From AP-15 sp963755435 (GTDB lineage: Bacteria; Pseudomonadota; Alphaproteobacteria; ATCC43930; CGMCC-115725): 64,000 nucleotides of DNA. A program made the position numbers and the translations under genes. Below the pieces are notes generated by a model. The model was not told the DNA's origin, did not search any database, and saw only the letters and a program-made list of their open reading frames with translations. Of this stretch, positions 41,812 to 50,226 are shown one piece after another. The DNA lies in contig CAVWJX010000003.1 in the NCBI GenBank assembly GCA_963755435.1, positions 62,001 to 126,000 on the forward strand, given 5' to 3'. Within the stretch, counting starts at the first letter, position 1; each line of letters starts with the position of its first letter.

Positions 41812-42477
41812 ATGGACGGATTTCTGCTGGTCTTCGATCTCGACGGCACCCTGGTCGACAGCGCCCCCGATTTGCGCTCGGCGCTCAACCAGATGCTGCG
41901 CGAGCGCGGGCGCCCGCCGCTGTCCTCGGCCCAGGTCAAGCGCATGATCGGTGATGGCGTGCCGACGCTTGTCGCTCGTGCTCTCGAAGCGAGCGGTGCC
42001 GCCGCCGAGCTGACCGCCGCGTTGCCGCGCTTCATGGAGCTCTATGAGGCCGATCCGGTGCGGTTGAGCCGGCCTTATCCCGCGGTGCCCGACACCCTGG
42101 CGGCGCTGCGCCGGCGCGGCTACCGCACCGCGATCTGCACCAACAAGCCGCAGCGCGCGACGCTCGCGGTGCTGGAAGGGCTCGGGCTGCTGCCGCTGTT
42201 CGACGGCGTCGCCGGCGGTGATCGTTTTCGCGTCAGAAAGCCCGATCCCGGTCATCTCCTGGAGTTGATCGGCGCGCTCGGCGCGAGCGTCGAGGCGGCG
42301 GCGATGATCGGCGACAATGAAAACGACGCGGCGGCGGCGCATGGCGCCGGGGTTCCGCTGGTATTGATGCGCTACGGCTACGCGCGCGTCGATCCCGAAA
42401 CCCTCGGCGCCGACGCGCTGCTTGCGCATTTCACCGATCTGCCGGCCACGCTCGACCGCCTCGGCCTCGGCCCCTGA
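41812..42477 (+). CDS. gph: Phosphoglycolate phosphatase (HAD family)
   Basis: A 221-residue HAD hydrolase that dephosphorylates 2-phosphoglycolate, a by-product of DNA repair and of RuBisCO oxygenation. HAD motif I is FDLDGTLVDSAPDLRSALNQ at residues 7-26 (nucleophile Asp). Motif II is in AICTNKPQRATL near residue 107, motif III includes RVRKPDPGHLLELI near 140, and motif IV is MIGDNENDAAAAHGAGV near 165. The cap segment KRMIGDGVPTLVARAL is typical. ATG 41812 begins the conserved region. The divergent arrangement with glmU is common in alphaproteobacteria. Confidence 0.93.
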   Translation: MDGFLLVFDLDGTLVDSAPDLRSALNQMLRERGRPPLSSAQVKRMIGDGVPTLVARALEASGAAAELTAALPRFMELYEADPVRLSRPYPAVPDTLAALRRRGYRTAICTNKPQRATLAVLEGLGLLPLFDGVAGGDRFRVRKPDPGHLLELIGALGASVEAAAMIGDNENDAAAAHGAGVPLVLMRYGYARVDPETLGADALLAHFTDLPATLDRLGLGP

Positions 42478-42481
42478 GCCC

Positions 42482-43468
42482 TCAGAAAAACAGCTTCTGG
42501 TCCTGTAGCCCGTCGTAGAGATGGGCGACATATTGGCCGTAGCCGTTCCATTTCAGGGTTGGCACGCGCTCATCGCTGCCGAGCACCCGCTCGGTCGCCT
42601 GGCTCCAGCGCGGATGCGGCACCTCGGGGTTGACGTTCGCCCAAAAGCCGTATTCGTCGCCCTGCACGGTCTGCCAGAACGACACCGGCTGTTTGTCGGT
42701 GAACGAGACCTCGACGATCGACTTGGCCGATTTGAACCCGTATTTCCAGGGAAATACCAGGCGCAACGGCGCGCCGTCCTGTTTCGGCGCCGGCTTGCCG
42801 TACATGCCGGTGACGAAAAAGGCGAGTTCGTTCGTCGCTTCGGCCATGGTGACCCCTTCGACATAGGGCCATGGATACCAGAACTGCTTCTGCCCGGGAG
42901 CCTCGGCGGGGTCGAGGAAGGTCTTGGTCTGCACGTATTTGGCCGAGCCGAGCGGCTTTGCCAAAGCGACGAACGCGGCCATCGCAAAGCCGCTCCACGG
43001 CACCGCCATCGACCACGCCTCGACGCAGCGGTGGCGGTAGAGGCGCTCCTCGAGCGGCATCTTTTTCAACAGATCGTCGATGCCGATCTCGAACGGCTTT
43101 TCGACCATGCCGTCGATCTTGACCGTCCATGGCCGGACCTTCAGCTGCTGGGCCTCCTCGGCGATCGCCTTGTCCGAGCCGAATTCATAAAAATTGTTAT
43201 AGTTTTCCGAATATTTGGGAGCGGTGATCGGTCGGTCGAGCGTATAGCGTGGGTTGCGCTTGAACGGATAGAGCGCGGCCGATGGATCTTCGTCCGCCGC
43301 CAGCGCCGGCGCCCCGGCGAGTGCTCCGGCGAGCCCGGCGGCGAGGGCAGGGGCCAGCATCGAGCCCAGGCCCATCGTTTTGAGCAGCGCCCGGCGGCCG
43401 AGATAGACCGTCTCCGGGATTGCCGCGGTCTCGGGCAGCTCCCATCCCTTGTTGCGCCGGATCAGCAT
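42482..43468 (-). CDS. msrP: Protein-methionine-sulfoxide reductase catalytic subunit
   Basis: A periplasmic molybdenum-cofactor enzyme (formerly YedY) that repairs methionine sulfoxide in exported proteins. It has 328 residues. The N-terminus carries a twin-arginine signal (LGRRALLKTMGLGS near residue 23), then AGAPALA before the mature start. The Mo-ligand cysteine is in YRHRCVEAWSMAVPWSGF near residue 147. FWYPWPYVEGVTMAEATNEL, PLRLVFPWKYGFKSAKSIVE and NPEVPHPRWSQATER are family-typical. The usual partner msrQ, a membrane haem protein that supplies electrons, is not next to it; on the upstream side lies the EF-G paralogue. It converges on gph with a four-base gap. Confidence 0.95.
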   Translation of the reverse strand: MLIRRNKGWELPETAAIPETVYLGRRALLKTMGLGSMLAPALAAGLAGALAGAPALAADEDPSAALYPFKRNPRYTLDRPITAPKYSENYNNFYEFGSDKAIAEEAQQLKVRPWTVKIDGMVEKPFEIGIDDLLKKMPLEERLYRHRCVEAWSMAVPWSGFAMAAFVALAKPLGSAKYVQTKTFLDPAEAPGQKQFWYPWPYVEGVTMAEATNELAFFVTGMYGKPAPKQDGAPLRLVFPWKYGFKSAKSIVEVSFTDKQPVSFWQTVQGDEYGFWANVNPEVPHPRWSQATERVLGSDERVPTLKWNGYGQYVAHLYDGLQDQKLFF

Positions 43469-43567
43469 TGCCGTACCCTTCGATCGTTGCGCCCCATATC
43501 TGGATTGCGGCGATCCGACACCAAGTCACGGTTTCGCGAGCAGTGCTGGCGGCAGCATTGCCCGGAA

Positions 43568-45610
43568 TTATTGCGCGGCGTCGGCGGTGCGTGAGGCCAG
43601 CACCTTTTCCGCCGGCCGCCCGGTCAGCTCCTGCATGTGGTCGAAGTGGTGGGCGAAGCTGCCGACCCCCAGGGTCAACGAGCGCAGCTCGACAATCAGA
43701 TCGTGCAGTTCGCTTTGCGGCATATGCGCGCTGACCACATCCCAGCCGGGCCAGTCGGGCTTGGCGTCGTAGCCGAGGATCTGGCCCCGGCGGCCCGAGA
43801 CCAAGCGCTGCACCCGCGCGGTAAAGGCGTTCGGCACCGAGACCTCGACCGCGTCGATTGGTTCGAGCAGGATCGGCTCGCATTTCGGCAGCGCCTCGTG
43901 CACGCCTTGCCGCCCGGCCGTCTTGAACGCCTGGTCCGAGCTGTCGACAGCGTGAAACTGGCCGGTCAGCAAGGTGACCGAGACATCGACCACCGGGAAG
44001 CCGAGTGGGCCGCGCAGCAGCGCCTCGACCACCCCTTCCTCGACCGCCGGGATATAGTTGCGCGGGATGGCGCCGCCGACGACGCTGTCGGTGAAGGCGA
44101 ATCCCGAACCGCGCGGCAGGGCCTTGACCTCGATGGTCACGTCGGCGAACTGCCCGTGGCCGCCGCTCTGCCGCTTGAACCGCGAATGCTGTTGGGTTCC
44201 GTGCCGGATCGTCTCCTTGTACGGGACCGCAGCGGGCCGGCCGTTGACCGCGAGGTTGTGCCGGTTGCGCAGCCGATCCATGGCGATCTGCAGATGGATG
44301 TCGCCTTGGCCCCACAGCACCATTTCCTGAGTATCGGCGTTCTGGTCGAGTTCGAGGGTCGGGTCCTCCTCGACCAGCTTGCCGATCGCGCCGGTCAGCT
44401 TGACGTCGTCGGCGCGCTTTTCCGAGGCGATCGCCAAACCGAAGACCGGCTGCGGCCGCTCGGGGCGCGGCAGCGGGTCGGCCTTGCCCGATGGGGTCAG
44501 CACGACCCCGGTCTGGATATCCTCCATGCGGGTCAGCCCGACGACCTCGCCGACATGAGCCGAGCCGAGCTTTTCGTGCTGTCCGCCGGTTATCCGCAAC
44601 AAGCCGGCGACGCGGGTGCCGTTTAGCACCATGCCCTCGGTGATGGTGCCGCGCCAGACCCGCGCCAGCGACAGCTTGCCGGTATGTGGCAGGTGATAGG
44701 TCTTGATCACCTGGGCCAAGGGCTCGCCCTCGGCGGCGATGCCGAGCCGCGTCGCGGTGTCTTGCGGCAGCGGGGTCTCGTGCCGCAAGGCCTTCCACAG
44801 TCGGCGCACGCCGTAATCCGCGAGCCCCGAGCCGAGGAACACCGGCACGACCTGCGCCCCTTGGAGCGTTTGGGTCAAGTGCCGGTAGATTTCCTCCTTC
44901 GGCGGCTCGACCTCTTCGAGCAGCTGCTCGAGCAGGCTGTCATCGAAGTCGGCGAGCTTTTCCAGAAGGCCGGTGCGGGTCGCGCGCTCCTCGCTCCAGA
45001 AATCTTGCGGCAGCGGGATCAGGTCGGAAGCCTGGCCCGGCCGATAGCGATAGGCGCGCTCGCTGACCAGGTCGACATAGCCGGTGATCTCGGCTTCGGC
45101 GCCGCGCAGCGGCACCTGGCGCAGCACCAACGGCCGGCTCGACACCGATTGCAACGCCGCCAGCACGTCGCGCACCCGCGCATTCGCAGTGTCCATCTTG
45201 TTGATGAAAATCATGTGCGGGATCTGGTGCTGGTCGAGAAAACGCAGCAGCGCGCTGATCGTCAGCGCCCGTTCGACCTCGGGCTCGACCACGACCACGG
45301 CGACGTCGCTGGCCAGCAATGCCGCTTGCGCCTCATAGAGGAGCTCGACCGAGCCCGGGCAATCGAGGATCGTCCATGGGTCGCCGAGAAAGCTGGTGGC
45401 GGCGACATTGAGCTCGGTCGACATCTGCCGGGCGCGGGCCTCGGGCGCATGGTCGCCGACTGCGTTGCCGTCGCGCACGCTGCCGCGCCGGCCGCTCGTC
45501 CCGGCGGCAAACAGCAGGGCTTCGAGGAGCGTCGTCTTGCCCGACAGATAGGGGCCGATCAGAGCGGCGCAACGCGGCGCCGCAGGTCCGTTTGCAGACG
45601 TATTGGCCAT
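43568..45610 (-). CDS. EF-G-like translational GTPase paralogue with altered G3 motif
   Basis: A 680-residue five-domain relative of elongation factor G. The P-loop is IGPYLSGKTTLLEALL at about residue 18, G4 is FINKMDTANARVRD near 145, domain II has LARVWRGTITEGMVLNGTRV near 320, and domains III-V have VLWGQGDIHLQIAMDRL near 455, SGGHGQFADVTIEV near 510 and EPIDAVEVSVPNAFTARVQ near 605. Two departures matter. The G3 motif is DCPGSVELL instead of DTPGHVDF, so the catalytic His is replaced by Ser. Switch I (RQMSTELNVAAT) lacks the canonical RGITI-like segment. It stands alone, not in the rpsL-rpsG-fusA-tuf operon. It is probably a non-canonical EF-G2-type factor. Confidence 0.88.
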   Translation of the reverse strand: MANTSANGPAAPRCAALIGPYLSGKTTLLEALLFAAGTSGRRGSVRDGNAVGDHAPEARARQMSTELNVAATSFLGDPWTILDCPGSVELLYEAQAALLASDVAVVVVEPEVERALTISALLRFLDQHQIPHMIFINKMDTANARVRDVLAALQSVSSRPLVLRQVPLRGAEAEITGYVDLVSERAYRYRPGQASDLIPLPQDFWSEERATRTGLLEKLADFDDSLLEQLLEEVEPPKEEIYRHLTQTLQGAQVVPVFLGSGLADYGVRRLWKALRHETPLPQDTATRLGIAAEGEPLAQVIKTYHLPHTGKLSLARVWRGTITEGMVLNGTRVAGLLRITGGQHEKLGSAHVGEVVGLTRMEDIQTGVVLTPSGKADPLPRPERPQPVFGLAIASEKRADDVKLTGAIGKLVEEDPTLELDQNADTQEMVLWGQGDIHLQIAMDRLRNRHNLAVNGRPAAVPYKETIRHGTQQHSRFKRQSGGHGQFADVTIEVKALPRGSGFAFTDSVVGGAIPRNYIPAVEEGVVEALLRGPLGFPVVDVSVTLLTGQFHAVDSSDQAFKTAGRQGVHEALPKCEPILLEPIDAVEVSVPNAFTARVQRLVSGRRGQILGYDAKPDWPGWDVVSAHMPQSELHDLIVELRSLTLGVGSFAHHFDHMQELTGRPAEKVLASRTADAAQ

Positions 45611-45757
45611 GGGAGGCGCCTCCAGCCGATCTTGTCAGGCGCTGGGGCTGGTCAGCACCCCGCGGCGCCTACTATGTCGGCCAATCTGGCGCGGCTGCGT
45701 GCTGTAACGCAACCGAAATCTGGCGGATGCCGGTCCCGGCCGGGGCGGTCGCGATGC

Positions 45758-46963
45758 TTAGGCCTGGAGCGCGCGGCACGCCTGCTCGATGCGGGTGCAG
45801 GCGTCGCGTAACACCTCGAGCGAGGCGGCGTAGGAGATGCGGAAATGCGGCGACAGGCCGAATGCCTCGCCATGCACCACCGCGACCCCGGTTGCCTCCA
45901 GCAAGTAGCGCGCGAAATCCCCGTCACTGGCGATGATATTGCCGTCAGGGGAGCGCTTGCCGATCACCCCGGCGCAGGACGGGTAGACGTAAAACGCCCC
46001 CTCGGGCCGCGGGCAGAACAGGCCGGGGATGCGGTTCAGCATGTCGACCACGAGGTCGCGCCGCTCCTTGAAGCTCTGATTGTGCACCGGGATGAAATCC
46101 TGCGGCCCGTTCAGCGCCTCGATCGCCGCCGCCTGGCTGATCGAGCACGGGTTGGCGGTCGAGTTCGACTGGATCGCGCCCATCGCCTTGATCAAGGCCT
46201 TGGGTCCGCCGCCATAGCCGATGCGCCAGCCAGTCATGCAATAGGCCTTCGAAACGCCGTTGACGGTCAGGGTGCGCTCGTATAGGCGCGGCTCAACCTC
46301 GGCGATCGTGCGATAATCAAAATCGTCATATATGACATGCTCGTACATGTCGTCGGTCATGACCCAAACCTGCGGGTGGCGCAACAGCACCTCGGCGACG
46401 CCGCGCAACTCTGCCGCGGTATAGGCGCTGCCGGTCGGGTTCGACGGCGAGTTCAGGATCAGCCACTTTGTCCGGGGCGTGATCGCCGCTTCGAGATCCT
46501 CCGGGCGCAATTTGAAGCTGTTGTTCTGCGGGCACGGCACCGGCACCGGAGTGCCGTCGGACAGCAGCACCATTTCCGGGTAGGAGACCCAGAACGGCGC
46601 CGGGATCACAACTTCGTCACCCGGGTTGAGGGTGGCGACCATGGCGTTGTACAGCACCTGCTTGCCGCCCGCGCTGATCGTGATCTGCGAGGTCTCGTAA
46701 TCGAGATTGTTTTCACGTTTGAACTTGGCGCAGACCGCGCGCTTCAGTTCGATCGAGCCGTCGAAGGTGGTGTACCGGGTTTCGCCGCGCCGCATTGCCG
46801 CGATCGCCGCTTCCTGGATGTTGGGCGGGGTATCGAAATCGGGCTCGCCCACTGACAGGCTGACGATGTCGCGCCCGGCCGCCTTCAACTCGGTGGCAAG
46901 CGCGGTGATCGCCATCGTCGGCGAGGGTTTGACGCGGGCAAGGCGATCGGCAAGGAAAGGCAT
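45758..46963 (-). CDS. aatA: Aspartate aminotransferase (class I PLP, subgroup I-gamma)
   Basis: A 401-residue PLP enzyme converting aspartate and 2-oxoglutarate to oxaloacetate and glutamate; the alphaproteobacterial type often also accepts prephenate. Visible features: SLSVGEPDFDTPPNIQEAA near residue 35, ISAGGKQVLYNAMVATLNPG near 97, LNSPSNPTGSAYTAAEL near 170 (PLP Asn), and the Schiff-base Lys in NGVSKAYCMTGWRIGYG near 237, with the phosphate-binding Arg two residues before the final Gly. HFRISYAASLEVLRDACTRI closes the protein. ATG 46963 opens a conserved start (MPFLADRLARVKPSPTMAI). It lies upstream of the EF-G paralogue by 147 bases, in the same direction. Confidence 0.93.
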   Translation of the reverse strand: MPFLADRLARVKPSPTMAITALATELKAAGRDIVSLSVGEPDFDTPPNIQEAAIAAMRRGETRYTTFDGSIELKRAVCAKFKRENNLDYETSQITISAGGKQVLYNAMVATLNPGDEVVIPAPFWVSYPEMVLLSDGTPVPVPCPQNNSFKLRPEDLEAAITPRTKWLILNSPSNPTGSAYTAAELRGVAEVLLRHPQVWVMTDDMYEHVIYDDFDYRTIAEVEPRLYERTLTVNGVSKAYCMTGWRIGYGGGPKALIKAMGAIQSNSTANPCSISQAAAIEALNGPQDFIPVHNQSFKERRDLVVDMLNRIPGLFCPRPEGAFYVYPSCAGVIGKRSPDGNIIASDGDFARYLLEATGVAVVHGEAFGLSPHFRISYAASLEVLRDACTRIEQACRALQA

Positions 46964-47168
46964 AGCGTTCCCGGAGGTGTAGGAGACAAACGGGCAACCC
47001 TACACACGAAGCCGGCCGCTGTGAAGCCGGTTCCGGCTCTGCTCCCGTGCGACTTGGGCTGGCCCGGCGGCGCGCCGCCGGGCTCGGCGACCGGCCGACC
47101 GCGCTTGACCTGTCGCTCCCGATCGGTTGCTTTGCTGCCTCCGGCTGCGCGCCATGGAGGGTCGAAAC

Positions 47169-47387
47169 ATGAACCGGTTCAGCTGCACCAGGTCCTTGGG
47201 CGAAGACATATATTTTACCACGCTGATCGCCGAGAACGAACAGCAGGCAAGAGAATTGGCGGTTGCCGAGGTCAATCAGAAATATTCGAATAATGGCGGC
47301 CGAGTTAGAGAATGGAGCGTCAGGGTTCTGGAATCGGAGGTTGAGGGCCCGGCCCGCATCCTCGATTGCGGCCACCGCGAGGCGTGA
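47169..47387 (+). CDS. Small conserved-looking hypothetical protein
   Basis: A 72-residue soluble protein. ATG 47169 follows the ribosome binding site GGAGGG (47156-47161) at an ideal distance; an upstream start at 47127 is less likely. The segment FTTLIAENEQQARELAVAEV followed by NQKYSNNGG looks like a helix followed by a strand, and the protein ends with VEGPARILDCGHREA. The pattern recalls small DpnD/PcfM-like proteins, but I would not assign a function. It is flanked by the divergent aminotransferase gene and the convergent threonine-synthase-like gene. Codon use is slightly less GC-biased than in the neighbours. Confidence 0.6.
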   Translation: MNRFSCTRSLGEDIYFTTLIAENEQQARELAVAEVNQKYSNNGGRVREWSVRVLESEVEGPARILDCGHREA

Positions 47388-47444
47388 GTCGCCGGTCGCG
47401 GCTGCAGTCCAAGCGATCCGGCTGCGATGCCGCCGCCCGCCCGC

Positions 47445-48611
47445 CTATTGCGCGGCGGTTTCCGGGGCGAGCCCGAGAGCCTCGCCGATGCGCTCGGCGG
47501 CTTTGAGGCCGTGGCCGGTCAGCACCGCCACCGTCGTCTGGCTGGGCAGGATCGTTCCGTCGCGCAGCAGCCGGGTCAGCGCCGCGCCGGCGGTGGCGGC
47601 GGTTGGCTCGACAAATAGCCCGAGGCGGCCGAAGGCGCTAAGCGCCGGCACGATGTCGTCTTCACCGATGGCGACGACGCCGCCCCGCGAGCGGCGCAAC
47701 GCGCGCAGCACTTCGGCGGTGCGCACCGGCCGCATCGTGGCAATGCCGTCGGCCATCGTCGGGGTCGAGGCGAACGGCACGAACCCGTCGGCGCCTGCCG
47801 TCCAGGCGGCTGCCAAGGCCGCGCAATTCTGCGCCTGCACGGCATAGAGCCGCGGCCGCGCCGCGATTTCGCCAGCGCGTTCGAGCTCGTCGAAACCGCG
47901 ATCGAGACCGAGGATATTGCTGCCGTAGCCAGTCGGCACCAGGATGTTGTCGGGGAGGCGAAAGCCCAACTGCTCCCACAGCTCGAAAGCGAGCGTCTTG
48001 GTGCCCTCGATGAAATAGGGATGCCAGTTGTGGCTGGCGTAGAAGCTTGTCGCGGCGGCGGTGCGCGCCGCCTCGCCGACCGCCTCGCGGGTGCCGGCAA
48101 TCGCGCGGATCTCGGCCCCGGCGGCGGCGATCTGCACGAGTTTGGCGCGGGGTGCCGCGGCCGGGACGTAGACCCGGCAGGGAATGCCGGCGGCGGCCGC
48201 ATAGGTCGCGATCGAGGCGCCGGCATTGCCCGAGGAATCCTCGTGGATCGGTCCGACCCCGACTTCCAGGAGATGGTTGATCATGACTGCGCTGCCGCGG
48301 TCCTTGAACGAGCCGGTCGGCATTTGCAATTCGAGCTTGAACCATACTGGTACGCCCTGCCAGTCGCGGCGCACCAGCGCGGTCCAGCCTTCGCCCAGGG
48401 TTACCCGCGGCGGCTCGCGCAGCGCCAGTGCCACTGCATAGCGCCACAACGAGGCGTCTGCCGTGGCGATCCGGCCGCGCCTCAGCCCGCTCCCGAGCGA
48501 GAGATCGAAATGGCTGCCGCAATCGCACCGCCAGCGCGGCCGGTCCGCAGCCCAGGCCCGCCCGCAAGCTGAGCATTCATAACGCGGGACGGCCGAAATC
48601 GAGGGCGCCAT
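47445..48611 (-). CDS. Threonine synthase-like PLP enzyme with N-terminal zinc ribbon
   Basis: A 388-residue fold-type II PLP enzyme. It opens with a four-cysteine ribbon (YECSACGRAW and WRCDCGSHFDL, residues about 10-37). The catalytic Lys is in MPTGSFKDRGSAVMINHLLE near residue 98, the phosphate/PLP segment is EDSSGNAGASIATYAAAAG near 123, and SNILGLDRGF follows near 235. These are marks of plant/archaeal-type threonine synthase, which forms threonine from O-phosphohomoserine. Alphaproteobacteria usually also have a longer, different ThrC for this job, so this may be a paralogue with another substrate. ATG 48611 starts just before the ribbon; longer in-frame starts up to 48710 are not convincing. 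Confidence 0.82.
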   Translation of the reverse strand: MAPSISAVPRYECSACGRAWAADRPRWRCDCGSHFDLSLGSGLRRGRIATADASLWRYAVALALREPPRVTLGEGWTALVRRDWQGVPVWFKLELQMPTGSFKDRGSAVMINHLLEVGVGPIHEDSSGNAGASIATYAAAAGIPCRVYVPAAAPRAKLVQIAAAGAEIRAIAGTREAVGEAARTAAATSFYASHNWHPYFIEGTKTLAFELWEQLGFRLPDNILVPTGYGSNILGLDRGFDELERAGEIAARPRLYAVQAQNCAALAAAWTAGADGFVPFASTPTMADGIATMRPVRTAEVLRALRRSRGGVVAIGEDDIVPALSAFGRLGLFVEPTAATAGAALTRLLRDGTILPSQTTVAVLTGHGLKAAERIGEALGLAPETAAQ

Positions 48612-48884
48612 AACTGTGCCGCCGGGCAAGATTTCCGCCGCCAAGAGCCTACCCGATGGTCTAGCGCGGGCGCGCCGCGACGCACGCACGGCATCGATAG
48701 AGCGCGCCATCGTCTGCGAATGTCGTCACTTTATTCACCCGCGCCCTACTGGCATGGACCACAAGGGAATTTGCCAAGCTTGACCCCGATCCGCGATCTT
48801 GCCCAGCTCTTTTATCGAGCCCCGGCAGAGCGTGGCTGTTGCGGGCGCGGCCAGTGCCGCAGCCGATCGTTGCGATCGGCGGTC

Positions 48885-49463
48885 TCAGGGTTCGCCCCAG
48901 CGCCTGACCGTCCCGGTATCGAGGCCGAACAGGTCGAGAATACGGCCGAGAGTCTGATCGACCATCTCGGCGATGGTGGTCGGCTTGGCGTAAAAGGCGG
49001 GGACCGGCGGGGCGATAACCGCACCCATTTCCGAAAGTGCGGTCAGGGTGCGCAGATGGCCGGTATGGAGCGGGGTTTCCCGCACCATCAGAACCAGCCG
49101 CCGGCGCTCCTTCAACACCACGTCGGCCGCACGGGTCAGTAGGGTCGTGGTCGCACCGCTGGCGATCTCGGCCATACTGCGGATCGAGCATGGCGCGACG
49201 ACCATCCCGAGCGTGCGAAACGAGCCTGACGAGATCGGCGCCGCCATGTCGCCGACCGCATGCACCACATCGGCGCGGGCGCGCACCGCGGCCGGCTTTA
49301 GTTCGGTTTCGAGCGCCAGGGTGACCTCGGCCGCCCGGCTGATGACGAGATGTGTCTCGACCGGCAAAGGCCGCAGCAGCTCCAGGAGTCGCGCGCCATA
49401 GATGACTCCGGATGCACCGCTGATCCCGACCACCAGTCGCGGAATCGCAGATATTTCTCCCAT
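48885..49463 (-). CDS. ubiX: Flavin prenyltransferase UbiX
   Basis: A 192-residue enzyme that attaches a dimethylallyl group to FMN, giving the prenylated FMN cofactor of UbiD decarboxylases. The FMN-binding start LVVGISGASGVIYGARLLEL (residues about 10-29), then SSGSFRTLGMVVAPCSIRSM near 80, DVVLKERRRLVLMVRETPLH near 113 and MGAVIAPPVPAFYAKP near 145, are characteristic of UbiX/Pad1. Its partner UbiD is at 59.9-61.4 kb. The 273 bases between it and the threonine-synthase-like gene hold nothing I can support. Confidence 0.95.
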   Translation of the reverse strand: MGEISAIPRLVVGISGASGVIYGARLLELLRPLPVETHLVISRAAEVTLALETELKPAAVRARADVVHAVGDMAAPISSGSFRTLGMVVAPCSIRSMAEIASGATTTLLTRAADVVLKERRRLVLMVRETPLHTGHLRTLTALSEMGAVIAPPVPAFYAKPTTIAEMVDQTLGRILDLFGLDTGTVRRWGEP

Positions 49464-49589
49464 CGCGGCCTCTTTGAAATTTGCGGTCTTGACATATTTT
49501 GGTCATCGGGAAGCGTGTGGCTCTGGCCGGACCCTGGGCCCCGGCGTTACCATCGTGCGCGGTCATTGAGTGGGTGAGGAGGATTTAGC

Positions 49590-49757
49590 ATGTCGCTGCA
49601 GGATCGCATCGAGGCGCTGAGAGAAAAGCACGCGGCACTCGAACGCGCCATCGATGAAGAGAACCGCCGTCCGCTTCCGAATGACGACGCGATCTCCGAT
49701 CTGAAGCGACAAAAGCTCCGCATAAAGGACGAAATTTTCCAGCTCGAGACCCATTAA
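49590..49757 (+). CDS. YdcH / DUF465 family small protein
   Basis: A 55-residue protein, shorter than common ORF cut-offs: MSLQDRIEALREKHAALERA, then IDEENRRPLPNDDAISDLKR, ending FQLETH. This is the DUF465 (YdcH) pattern: two short helices with a central proline-containing turn and a lysine-rich second helix (KRQKLRIKDEI). ATG 49590 follows GAGGAGG at 49577-49583, and the stop is TAA 49755-49757. Function of the family is unknown. It precedes the porin stub by 14 bases on the same strand. Confidence 0.88.
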   Translation: MSLQDRIEALREKHAALERAIDEENRRPLPNDDAISDLKRQKLRIKDEIFQLETH

Positions 49758-49771
49758 CGCGGTTCGATCGG

Positions 49772-50176
49772 ATGGGTGCCGCGTTCGGATCGGCGCGCGA
49801 TCAGCGAGTTGGCGTCGCAGCAGTTGGAGCCGTGCCCCAAACGCTGCATTGCGTTAGGCTCGCGGCGATCGGCGGCCTGACTGCTGCCATCGTCCTGCTG
49901 ACAGGCCTTTCCACGGGGAAGGCCGATGAACTGTCGAACCTTCGCGCCAATCAGCAGCTGCTTCAGCAGCGGATCGATCAGCTCGCGCAGCCGCAGCGGC
50001 TGGGGCCGCCGGTGCCGGGGGGCGTCGCCGAGCCCGACATTCACTCCACGGCGGCGCCGTACCCGCCATCTTCGGGCGGGAACTTTCCGCGCTCGTTCCT
50101 GATCCCGGGCACCAACACCTCGGTGCGGGTGGGCGGGTCGGCCGACGAGACCTTTCGCTACGGCACATCGAGATAG
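49772..50176 (+). pseudogene. DcaP-like outer-membrane porin, truncated N-terminal fragment
   Basis: The 134-residue frame shows what looks like the N-terminus of a DcaP-type trimeric porin. A hydrophobic signal (RLAAIGGLTAAIVLLTGLST) leads to the coiled-coil segment DELSNLRANQQLLQQRIDQL and a Pro-rich linker. The barrel entry is NFPRSFLIPGTNTSVRVGGS, then ADETFRYGTSR and a stop. Full-length members continue for several hundred residues of beta-barrel, which is missing here; the next 50 bases lead straight to the convergent acyl-CoA synthetase. So the gene has lost its barrel, most likely by deletion. The secreted stub could still be made, but could not form a pore. Confidence 0.65.
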
Positions 50177-50226
50177 GCTGATTTACCCCGCCGCCGCCGT
50201 GGGTCGTCCGGCGGCCCTAACGGGCG

